Shown: piece by piece, positions 52,117-62,132 of the stretch
Numbering within the stretch: position 1 is the stretch's first letter
Layout of the letters: every line of letters begins with the position of its first letter
Notes under the pieces: model-generated
Database searches by the model: none
Seen by the model: only the letters and a program-made list of their open reading frames with translations
Told to the model about the DNA's origin: nothing
Origin: Megalobrama amblycephala
Lineage: Eukaryota; Chordata; Actinopteri; Cypriniformes; Xenocyprididae
Length of the DNA stretch: 64,000 nucleotides
Direction: 5' to 3'
Assembly (NCBI RefSeq): GCF_018812025.1
Contig: NC_063061.1
Coordinates: 33,248,640-33,312,639, forward strand
Translations under genes and position numbers: made by a program

Positions 52117-53968
52117 CCTTGACCTGATTGGTGTAAGGTGAATGGGCTAAAAACAGGATGAAAATGGGCCCATTTTAAACACAGCGACTCACCCCCACCA
52201 GCCTGGAAAGGTGTGAAAGTCAGCCTGTAAGCAGCACTTCATATGTGAATTTTGGAGTATGGTATAATTATCTAGTTTGAATACCTACTTAAAAGTTTCA
52301 AAAGTTGACCTGGAATGACCATCAAGAAAAAAAAGAAAAAAAAAGTTAAACCATAAATAAATAAAATAAAAAACTTCAGGACATCTCATTTGTCAAAGTT
52401 TCTCCTAGTTTGTTATAAGACACACAGGTTTAACTTCTCCCCCCCCTTTTTTTATTAGGAGGTATAAAGTTATTTTATTTCTGTAAAATTCTACTCTATA
52501 ATTTATGGTATTTATGTTTTAAAGCACTGCCCCATTTCTACATGTTTTGGTGAGACCAGGATAAAATTCTGCCCAGGGGATTCATTGTTAACCTGGCCTC
52601 ACTGAAGAGGGCAGATTTTCTACTGAATCATAGGCCTAGCTAAACATATATTGGTTCCTTTTTATATGTAGCACTTAATCCATCTTTATGACAACATGTC
52701 AATATACAAAATAAGATGTCCTAAATTTTTTCTTTTATTTATTTATTCTTTTTTTTTTTCTTTTATTAGGTTACCTCAAGTATAAAGTTCATTTTTGGGG
52801 TCAGACCAGGAGAAAATTCTCCCCAGGGGAGCATTCCAAAAATATTTTATACATTTAATAAATATATTCTTAGTATTGTTTTTTTTTTTTTTTTTTTGTT
52901 TTTGTTTTTTATATATCTCTCAATATTTACAAGTGTGATTATTTTCCAGATGCTGGGTCCTCCCACCTGATAAACAACAGCAATCAACCTGGATGGTGTA
53001 AGGTGAATGGGCTAAAAACAGGATGAAAATGGGCCCATTTTAAACACAGCGACTCACCCCCACCAGCCTGGAAAGGTGTGAAAGTCAGCCTGTAAGCAGC
53101 ACTTCATATGAGAATTTTGGAGTATGGTATAATTATCTAGTTTGAATACCTACTTAAAAGTTTCAAAAGTTGACCTGGAATGACCATCAAGAAAAAAAAA
53201 GAAAAAGAAAAAAAAAAGTTAAACCATAAATAAATAAAATAAAAAAACTTCAGGACATCTCATTTGTCAAAGTTTCTCCTAGTTTGTTATAAGACACACA
53301 GGTTTAACTTCTCCCCCCCCCCTTTTTATTAGGAGGTATAAAGTTATTTTATTTCTGTAAAATTCTACTCTATAATTTATGGTATTTATGTTTTAAAGCA
53401 CTGCCCCATTTCTACATGTTTTGGTGCAACCAGGATACAATTCTGCCCAGGGGATTCATTGTTAACCTGGCCTCACTGAAGAGGGCAGATTTTCTACTGA
53501 ATCATAGGCCTAGCTAAATATATACTGGTTCCTTTATATATGTAGCACTTAATCCATCTTTATGACAACGTGTCAATATACAAAATAAAATGTTTTATTT
53601 TATTTATTTATTCTTCTTTTTTTCTTTTATTAGGTGAAATGAAAATCAATACAAGTATAAAAACATTAACTATATATTCAATTTATTAATGCTGCTGGGG
53701 AAAGTGTTAATAATTTGACTTTATACTATTTTATTAACAAGATTAATCAAAGGTCACCGCAAGTATAAAGGTCATTTTTGGGGTCAGACCAGCAGAAAAT
53801 TCTCCCCAGGGGAGCATTCCAAAAATATTTTATACATTTAATAAATATATTCTTAGTATTGTTTTTTTTTTGTTTTTTTTTTGTTTTTTATATATCTCTC
53901 AATATTTACAAGTGTGATTATTTTCCAGATGCTGGGTCCTCCCACCTGATAAACAATAGCAATCAACC
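52117..53968. repeat. Two ~0.9-kb tandem repeats between genes A and B
   Basis: Unit 1 (about 52117-52991) and unit 2 (about 52992-53968) both begin GGTGTAAGGTGAATGGGCTA and end GATAAACAA(C/T)AGCAATCAACC. They differ by small indels, poly-A/T length and about 100 extra bases in unit 2. They occupy the divergent promoter region of the two recombinase-SET genes. A CCAAT-box-like ATTGGT precedes each gene (52130 on the minus strand side, 53973 on the plus side). Confidence 0.8.
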
Positions 53969-54122
53969 TGATTGGTCTGCTTGACGATGACATCACACAA
54001 CTGGGGGTCTATACATACTGCAGGTTGTGAATCACACATTTACTTTGATTTCAAATCAGACTACGGATACCACCTTTTGACTTTTGCAAGGACATCTTGA
54101 ACTTTTAAGTTGAAACTTGAAA

Positions 54123-57100
54123 ATGGCATCAGAATCCAACATGTAAGTTCAAATTTATTTTCTCTACTTGATTTTTTTCCTATTTGTGTTGTGTCTGATC
54201 CAAACTTTTTTCCAGGTTATTGCCACGTTCTTGTTATATGCTGTTATTTGCCTATTTGTTTGTTATTGTTATATGCCAGTTGACATAGTACGGATAAAAA
54301 CATGATAAAACTAATCTTGATCAAATTGTGAAAAAAACTAAAGGATAGGTTTCCCTCTTTGTTTTTCTACACTGTAAAAAAAGAAAAGTTGACTTAACCT
54401 ACAATTATAAGGCAACTTCCTGCACAGCTTTTTTTTTTTTTTTTTTTTAGTTTACTCAACTCTAACATCAGTTAAATAAACTCTATACTTGAGTAAACTC
54501 AAAAAAGCTGTGCATCAAGTTGCCTTATAATTAAGTTAAGTCAACTTTTCTTTTTTTTTAGTAAGACTTGTTTCTCACTCCTAAAACTAAAATAGGTCAA
54601 GGGTTAGGTGTGAATTGGTCAGCCACTTTAGCACACACAATAGCCTCTGTGGTAAGAAGGCTGAAAAACTGGTTCTGGTAGTATTACAGTAGCTTTATAT
54701 GATAAGTTTTGCTGGTTAAGGGTCACATCAGGCCTCTGTGTTAAGAATGCTCTGTCTTCATTCATTTTCACATTTGTAATCTTTGGTGTGTCTGCTTTGT
54801 CTCACAGGCAGAAATCTGACCGTCGCATTGTTCACTGCCTGCTGTGTGAAAAACCACAGGACATGCTGACGACGCACCTGAGTAGGGTCTGCATGAAACA
54901 CAGCACGCCCGAAGAACGTCTGGAGGAGGCGAACAGGGCCAAGGAGTCCACCAAGGCGTGGACACGGGAAGCCAGAAACTGGGACTACAAGGAGATGGTT
55001 AAACGTTACCCCCACAGACCATCTAGGCTGGCTCTTCTGGAAGAGCTGCGCCAAAGAAAGTTTTTCGTGGCCAACGCTCCTAACCAGGCAGACCTGGAAC
55101 CCGAAGAACCGTCCAGCAGCACAGCTGACCTTCCCACAGCCAGTGGCCTTTCTGCAGCAGCCGGTGGCAGCTCTGAAGCGGCTGGTGTCAGCTCTCAAGC
55201 GGCTGGTGGTGTCTTGGTTTCGGAGGAAAGCAGCTCTGAAGGCAGCACCACCGATCCAAGTGACAAAACATGGCAAAGGTACGTTTTAAACCTCACACAC
55301 ATCAGTGCAAAAACTGTGAACAAACTGTAAGGTTGCTTTGAGCTAATTTTCTTCTGTCTGTATTTTTCTTTCAGAGATCAAGCGCAGCCGAGCGCAGGTG
55401 TCCGGGTCAAAATGATGAGCATGGGGCTCTATCAAAAATTCCCTGCAGAAGAGGCCATGTTACAAGACTTCAAGGGCTACTTGATTAACACCCTGCAGGT
55501 CCCAAACTGCCAGCAAGTGGTAAGATGCATCCCATTTCTGTTTCTTTTTAGTCTGTTCCGTATTGCTCTCGGGTGTCTGTGTGTGGCTTTTCTTCTCACT
55601 GCATCATCTCACACTTATCTTTTTCCTTATCACAGATAGACAACGTCTCCAGGATGCTGAGATACATCCAGCCAAGTGGGGATAAAGTCACCTTAGACTT
55701 CCTGCTAAAGTCCACTGAGACCAAGGACTTCCTCACCCAACTCCGGCGCGCTGACATGGGCCCCGCCACCATACTGAACTACATAAAGAACATGATCCGG
55801 TTTGTTCAGTATCTGAAGACCCACCTCAACTTGGTTGCAGCAGATCCTGACTTCTACAGGAAGTGTCAGGCCTACATCGACCTCCTCACTTCCCTCAGAA
55901 AGCCAGTTTCCAAGTCGAACAGCAAGGTCACTTGTAAAATCAGGTCAGTTGCTAATCTGCCTTCCATTTTGTTTTCTTTCATGACTTCCTCCATGTTGAT
56001 AGTACTTCTGTGCTGGCTGTACATCTGGGGTTATGTGCTACAGACATGTGTGTAATTCTCCGCCGCATTGTTGTCTTGTATGTCATTCTAGGTATGAACG
56101 GTTCATTGAGGGTGAGAAGAGCCTTCAGGAGTGCCAGGCAGTCCTCCGGAAGGCCAAGAAAGACATGCTGTCCGTTTATGGGAGGATGCTGGAAGGTGAC
56201 CATGTGGCTTCAGAGGAAAAGACCATTTTCCACTACTACTGTGAAGCAATCCTGATCCTCGGTCACTTCCAGAGACCAGGAGCGGTGGAGGGATTAACTG
56301 TAAGTGGTTTAGTTTTTGTGGGGGCATCAGCCTAAACAGATTATATTGGGTAGTCTGCAAAGAGGACGTTTATGTCAGTTATTCACTCTGAGTTTTTTTT
56401 TTTTTTTTTTCAGACGGCAGAGTGGGATAACAGGAAAAATTCTGGGGGAAAGGTGTGTGTGGCTGTCAGCGAACACAAGACTGCGGCAATGCAGATCGCC
56501 GTGTTTGCCCTAACAATGGAGGAGGCAGCAGTAAGTACACTTTGCACAGACTAAATTGCCTTACCATAAAATACAGTAACACCAGCAATGAACCAACAGA
56601 TATTAACAGATTTTTTTTTTGTTTGTCTCTGCAGATGCTGGACGCATACTACACCTGGATCCGCCCTGACTGCATCCAGCCGGATGTAGATCACGGAAAC
56701 AGGTTGTTTGTCTCAACATCGGGCACGAAGATCAGGAGTGCAACCAATGACCTCAGTCGTCTGCACGCACAGTAAGTATTAACAGCAGTCCATAAGTCCA
56801 AAAATATCTGTTGATTTGTGCATTTATTAAATGAATCAGCCTCTAGAAAATGATATAATTCAAGTTTTGGAGTTTCATCTGATATTTCTGCCCCATTGCA
56901 GCTACAAACTGCCCAACATCAAGAGCCAGCAGGTACGCAGGACCGTGGAGACAGATGCGGCTGCAAACTTCACAGAGGAGCAGAAGGCGTCTGTCGCACA
57001 CTACATGGCCCATTCGACGGCAGTGGCAAATCAGCACTATCGAATGAAGACCCTGGACTCTGTGGTGGCAACCTCAAACCTGCTCAGCTCCATGAGTCGG

Positions 57101-58459
57101 TATGTAATTATCTGAAACGGTTATAATTATGTTTCTCAACGCTCATCCGTCAGTTTGTCAGTGTGTAACCGTGAAACCTTTTCAATGTTGCAGCTACTCT
57201 TCTGACGACTCTGAAGAGGGCACCCAGGCAGAGAAGAGAAGGCGAGTGGAAGAAAAAGTGAGCGGTGACTTTGACGTTTTCCTACAGGCCTTCCCTGTAG
57301 GAATCACTGGCCAGCCACCCAACAAAACCCAGAGAGCAAAAGCTGGGTTCCCCACCGACAGAGTCTTCTACGACAAGTGGAGAGCTCTGCAGTACAGCAA
57401 GCGGGAGCAACATCTTTTGTGTAAGTGTATATACTTTCTTAGTTTGTCTTTATATGCTTTATATACTGCATATAAAATCATTGGCTAATAGATATAAAAA
57501 AAAAATATTGCAATCAAAACCAAAAAGCCACTATATTTTTACATGTATCATTTTATATACATATATGGTCTATGCATATATTGCAATACATTGGAAAATA
57601 TAAATATTAAATCCCATGTATAAGAATATATTGCCTAATATATTACATGTTATTTTCCAATATACTGCAAAATATTTTTGTTTCATAAGGGTGAACCTGA
57701 ATTTTAATTTAAATGTTCTCTCTTTGACAGCAAAATGCTCAAGATATGCCCCGACTGCAGCGAAGGTGGCTAAAGTCATAGAGGCAGAGGGGTGGACGGC
57801 CAATCATCCCCGTCCAGAGGACGTCATTGCAAAGTGGAGGCCGCTCAGCAGAGCACAGGCACAGAGTGACCCAGCCATCATCAGGGGGGTGACCAGTCAG
57901 AAATGGTCGGGTCTGGCTGTGAAGGATTTTGGGGGGCAGAAAGGTATAAATTGATATATGAATATAATATCATCATGAACAGCATATTAATGACAAAATG
58001 TAGTAACATAATTCCTGTTACAAATGTTAAAAACGTTGTTTTTCGCCACAGGAGTTGTTGCAACCAAGGCCTTCAGGAAGGGCTCCATCCTGTGTGATTT
58101 CCACGGAAAGGTGATCACAGGTGCTGAGGGCAGGGAGATGGCAGAGATGCAGGATGAGCTGGGCCACCTGTTTTTCTTTAAACATGGCAGTGAGGAAGTC
58201 TGCATCGACGCGGAGACCTTCCCCTGTGAGTGCCACCCGTCTCTGGAAACCAAAGGGAGATTTGATTACGCACTCCAAGAAGAACTTCAACGTGCAGCCA
58301 CGCCACTGCGTAGTGAAGCTTCAAGAAGGAGACAGGGACGTCCTGCTCTTTCAGGCCACAAAGGACATTTCCAAAGATGAGAAGATCCGCTTCGACCACA
58401 GCATAAAGAAGACAGCCAAACGGAAAATCTACCCGCATTTGGCGCTTGGCGGGTGTTAA
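54123..58459 (+). pseudogene. Recombinase-SET gene B: tyrosine recombinase catalytic set complete, SET domain frameshifted
   Basis: Eleven exons in matching phases: 54123-54142, 54808-55278, 55375-55519, 55636-55943, 56092-56299, 56414-56530, 56635-56771, 56902-57099, 57194-57420, 57731-57943 and 58052-58459. Order of parts: C2HC finger (HCLLCEKPQ...H...C), Ala/Ser-rich linker, helical core-binding domain (exons 3-4), tyrosine-recombinase catalytic domain, a conserved linker (GFPTDRVFYDKWRALQ), and a KMT5A-like SET domain. Catalytic residues read as Arg in FQRPGAV, Lys in SEHKTAA, Arg in SQQVRRT, His in YMAHS and Tyr in NQHYRM. In exon 11 an extra T near 58261 shifts frame inside the SET domain. 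Even past it the motifs are altered (ITHS instead of NHS, FDHS instead of FDYG). Unshifted, the protein would stop at 58380 (about 790 aa). DNA cutting and rejoining looks possible; methylation does not. Intron placement matches gene A. Confidence 0.75.
54369..54562. repeat. Hairpin MITE in intron 1 of gene B
   Basis: ACTGTAAAAAAAGAAAAGTT and its partner AACTTTTCTTTTTTTTTAGT enclose arms with AGTTGACTTAA and TTAAGTTAAGTCAAC, and a central TTTACTCAA/TTGAGTAAA stem. Confidence 0.7.
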
Positions 58460-58554
58460 TTTCGGACCCTACATATTTGTATTGAGCAATTTAGCCAGCC
58501 CACATCATAACGCATGTCAGACAACATTTGCAACTATAGTTGAAGTCTGTAACT

Positions 58555-60234
58555 TACCCACACAGCAGGGGACTCCTAGGCGGATCCGCATTCAAGTCGC
58601 CAAACCCGCGTGACTGTCACATTCGTTTTGACGCCGCCCAGAGGATCAGGTCCGCATCCGGGCGGTGTTATAAATTCTACTGTCAATCAGCGGATCTTGA
58701 GTGGACCCACGTCGGATCCGTGGACGCGCACGCGCCTTTCCTGTTACGGTTGTATCAATTTGCGGGTCCCAAACGGACCCGCCGCGGAGGTAAGGTTTTA
58801 ATCGCGGATGCGGAGCGGATGCAGCGCGGAGCCAAGGCGGGGTCCGCGATCTGCCTCCGTTACAGATCCGTCACTGCGCGCAAGTGGACTCCGATACGGG
58901 TCCGTTCGTGGCAGAGGTGGAAAGTCCAGGGGTCAGAAAGTAAAAGTCCTGCCATATTTTTTTTCCAGCCGCTGAAGCGCTGTTAAAGTTAATGAGATAA
59001 ATAAGTGTTTAATTGAGTGATGATTGACCATTATTGAAGACACCTGATGATAACAAGCAGAATCACCAAAGGAGAAAATCACAATTTTTTTAGACACCAT
59101 CACAGAGGTCATGGCTTGCTTTAGTTGGGCTCTTGATCCTTCACTTTTTAATATTAGATTTTGTTTGGGCTGTTGTAACAGCTAGTCAAGCAAACAGAAA
59201 AGATGATCAGGTGGTGTTGGTTATGTTTTCACATAATCATTATTTGATCTGAATCTCTGAACTCATTTAGAGCCCAAGTTAGATTTACATTATTGATTAC
59301 AGCAGCACTGTGATTCTACAGCAGAAGATCAGCTTTATCAATAAAATATGAAGGATTTCTTAAAAGTTGTTCTGATATTAAAAAAAAAAAAACCTTCTTT
59401 TAGTCACACACAGACATCAAGAATCAGCCTGTGAATCTCAACAACGGTGACAAGCAACATATTCTGATCAACAGATCAACTCTGAACATTAGAAAACAAG
59501 CTACTAAAAAGTCACATAAAAACAGCAAAATTTAAATAGTGAGAATAAAGAAAATTACTAAGACAATTAAGCTCATAATTTATTCATGCAGCAATGCATG
59601 ATGGGAGCCATGGATGAATTTTGATTGGTGGCACCCAGAATGCATTGCAACATGCTTTATTATTCTCACCACTGTTGAGATTCACAGGCTGATTCTTGAT
59701 GTCTGTGTGTCTAAATGAGAGCATTTTTCTTTCTAAGAACAACTTTTGATGAAACTTTTGAATTATTTTGAAAAAAAGCTGGATCTTCTGCAGCATAATC
59801 ACAGTGCTGCTATAATCAATAATGTAAATCTAACTCAGAGATTGGGCTCTAAATGAGTTCAGTATTCAGATCAAATAATGAATATGTGAAAACATAACCA
59901 ACACCACCTGGTCATCTTTTAACTTTGCTTGTCTGGTTGGTTTTAATGCAGTTAAAACTGCCTAAATAAATTCTAACATTAGAAAGTCAAGGGTCAAGAG
60001 CTCAACTAAAGCAAACCATGACCTCTGTGATGGTGTCTTAAAAATTATGATTTTCTCCTTTGGTGATTCTGCTTGTTATCATCAGGTGTCTTCAATAATG
60101 GTCAATCATCACTCAATTAATCACTTATTTATCTCATTAATGCTTCAGTGGGTGGAAAAAAAATATGGCAGGACTTTTACTCTCTGAGCCCTGGACTTTC
60201 CACCTCTGCCGCGATACCTTTTGCTGTGTGGGTA
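58555..60234. repeat. MITE with TACCCACACAGCA ends, split by a nested element
   Basis: TACCCACACAGCA at 58555 and its inverse TGCTGTGTGGGTA at 60222-60234 bound a CpG-rich body (GCGGATCCGCATTC, GGACCCGCCGCGGAGG) interrupted by the hAT-like foldback at 58912-60208. It lies just downstream of gene B and is non-coding. Confidence 0.65.
58912..60208. repeat. hAT-like foldback element, copy 2, nested
   Basis: CAGAGGTGGAAAGTCCAGGG at the left and GGACTTTCCACCTCTG at the right, with arms pairing for several hundred bases. The sequence parallels 17412-18702. No transposase gene and no clear target duplication are visible. Confidence 0.75.
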
Positions 60235-60656
60235 GTCTCGGCACACAGACTGGTTAGGCAAGGCTATGTCTGTAGTGACAAGGCTCATTATTCTATTATT
60301 TGCTTACCTTGATTGTCTTCCAAACTTTCACACGTGCCGACTCCGACTCCGAACCTATGCTCCGAACTCTCTCTGAACTTCTCACACGCAACTGACGTAT
60401 CAGGTGCAAGGTTTTCAGCCAATCAACGATCAGAGAATACTGCAGTGAGAACGTTGTAGGGAGATGTAACAGCTGTGGGCCTTAAACTCCTCTCCTGTCA
60501 TTAATACGCGGTGGTCTAGTCATCAACAGGAAATTAACGGATTGAGAGGGGAGAAAAATGGATTTTGGCGTGACATTTCTTGTGTGTGCATGAGAGCGTG
60601 AGATTGATGCTGAAAGCGTGAGTGTCACGCCAGATGCGTGAGAGTTGGCAACCCTG
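60235..60656. other. Right terminal region of the 18-kb unit
   Basis: Non-coding, ending in a run of GTGAG/CTCAC and GCGTGA/TCACGC motifs (for example GAGCGTGAGATT, AAAGCGTGAGTGTCACGC) before the terminal AGTTGGCAACCCTG. Such subterminal iterations are where transposases often bind. Confidence 0.5.
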
Positions 60657-60762
60657 TGTTTTCTTGTAGTATTTCTTGTCAAAGGTATCATGCAGTATTA
60701 TAGAAGAGGACACAGTAAGCAAGGCTGATTTTATGCTGAGTTTACTTTTTTCCCATCGAGGG

Positions 60763-60986
60763 TGTTACGTGGCTGTGTAGTTTTTATTTTTAAAGACCCG
60801 TAGGTGGCGGTGAAGTTCTGGATTGGTGGAAGCACGATGACGTTACCGAGTTTCCGGCATAAATAAGCGTGGATGGCGTCAATGAAGTCTCTCTCGCTGG
60901 GCTGGTCTCGCTGGTGTCTCTCTCTGGGTTCTCCCCTCGATGCGGTCCTTTTGAACATCCATCGTCCGCTCTCATGGGCCGTAACA
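60763..60986 (+). repeat. 5' LTR, 224 bp
   Basis: It starts TGTTACGTGG and ends GGCCGTAACA, giving TG...CA ends and an inverted TGTTACG/CGTAACA. A TATA-like ATAAATA lies at about 60859. GAGGG immediately before it is the likely start of a 5-bp target duplication; in the sister block (9326-9330) the same GAGGG runs on without an LTR. Confidence 0.85.
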
Positions 60987-60990
60987 TATT

Positions 60991-61008
60991 TGGGGGCTCG
61001 TCCGGGAT
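60991..61008 (+). other. Primer-binding site for tRNA-Pro
   Basis: TGGGGGCTCGTCCGGGAT follows the LTR after a 4-base spacer. It is complementary to the 3' end of tRNA-Pro, as in several gammaretroviruses and fish gypsy elements. Confidence 0.85.
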
Positions 61009-61211
61009 CTGGATTAATAGGATCTGGATGATCTGAATGATCCGAATGATCTCGATTTTTGCGTGGCTTCGTTTGATCTTTTGATCTGTTCACGCGTCTC
61101 GGATTTGTTACTTTGTAACTTCGTTGAGTCACAGTTGCTTGGTGTGAATTTCGGCTCGTGTAGTGCATGTTTTATTTTTCTCTTCAACCTTTCGACGATT
61201 AAAATCTAACC

Positions 61212-62132
61212 ATGTTTGAATTAACGGATTTTATTGCGAATCCGACGCAAGCGGAGCTGTTTCAAATTAATAGAACTGATCTTATGAAAATTGCTGCTTA
61301 TTATAAGGTAAGTTTTCGCAATACTGCATCTAAACGTGAACTGCAGATTTTGCTTGTTGATTCGTTATATAAACAAGGCGTCTTTGGTGATGAGGAAAGG
61401 CTGGTAGACTATCCCGAATTAGTTGAGGGTAGTTCAGAGGATCTTGCGCTGCAAGTTAAAAAGCTGGAGTTGCAAGCTAAAGAGCACGAAAGAGGTTTGT
61501 TAAGAGAAAGGGAGGAATGGGAACGTGAGAGAGAGAGACGAAGAGAGCGTGAGAGACATGAACTTGAGTTGAAAAAGCTTGAAATGGAACAAGCGTGTCG
61601 CCTCAAAGAAATGGAGTTGAAAGCTCGTGAAAGAGGTGTAACAGATAACTCTGAGTTTGACGTGAGTCGTAACATTCGCATTGTCCCTCCTTTTCGAGAG
61701 CAGGAGGTAGACAAATTTTTTGCGCTTTTCGAACGTGTTGCTACTAATCTTAAGTGGCCGAAAACATTTTGGCCTATGTTGCTGCAGTGTGTTTTTGTGG
61801 GTAAAGCCCAGGAGGCATATTCTTTGTTGTCAGTGGAAGAGTCTCTTGATTATGATCAAGTGAAAACAGCCGTTCTTAGAGTTTATGAACTGGTTCCTGA
61901 GGCGTATCGCCAAAAATTCCGTAACCATCGAAAAACTGATGAGTCTTACGTTGAATTTATTAGAGAGAAGGAATCTATGTTTGATCGGTGGTGTGCTTCT
62001 ATGAAAGTGCAATCTTTTGAAGAGCTCCATGAACTGATTTTATTAGAAGAATTTAAAAACTGCCTGCCTGACCGTGTCGCAACATATTTAAATGAGCAAA
62101 AAGTTCTGAAATGTTCTGCTGCAAATCGTTAA
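61212..62132 (+). pseudogene. gag gene of the Gmr1-type element, C-terminus lost
   Basis: An open frame of 306 codons begins MFELTDFIANPTQAELF. It contains a long charged coiled coil (residues ~85-150, Glu/Arg/Lys-rich) and a SCAN/capsid-like helical segment (YRQKFRNHRK, then FEELHELILLEEFKNCLPD). The frame ends abruptly where integrase-type sequence starts in another frame, so the nucleocapsid zinc knuckle and protease have been removed by a deletion near 62110. It would form the particle shell in an intact element. Confidence 0.75.

Noticed and set aside
60235..60660. A homologue of the 138-aa small gene downstream of gene B, mirroring gene A
   Set aside because: No matching exons could be read between gene B and the right TIR; this interval holds nested MITEs and subterminal repeats only.
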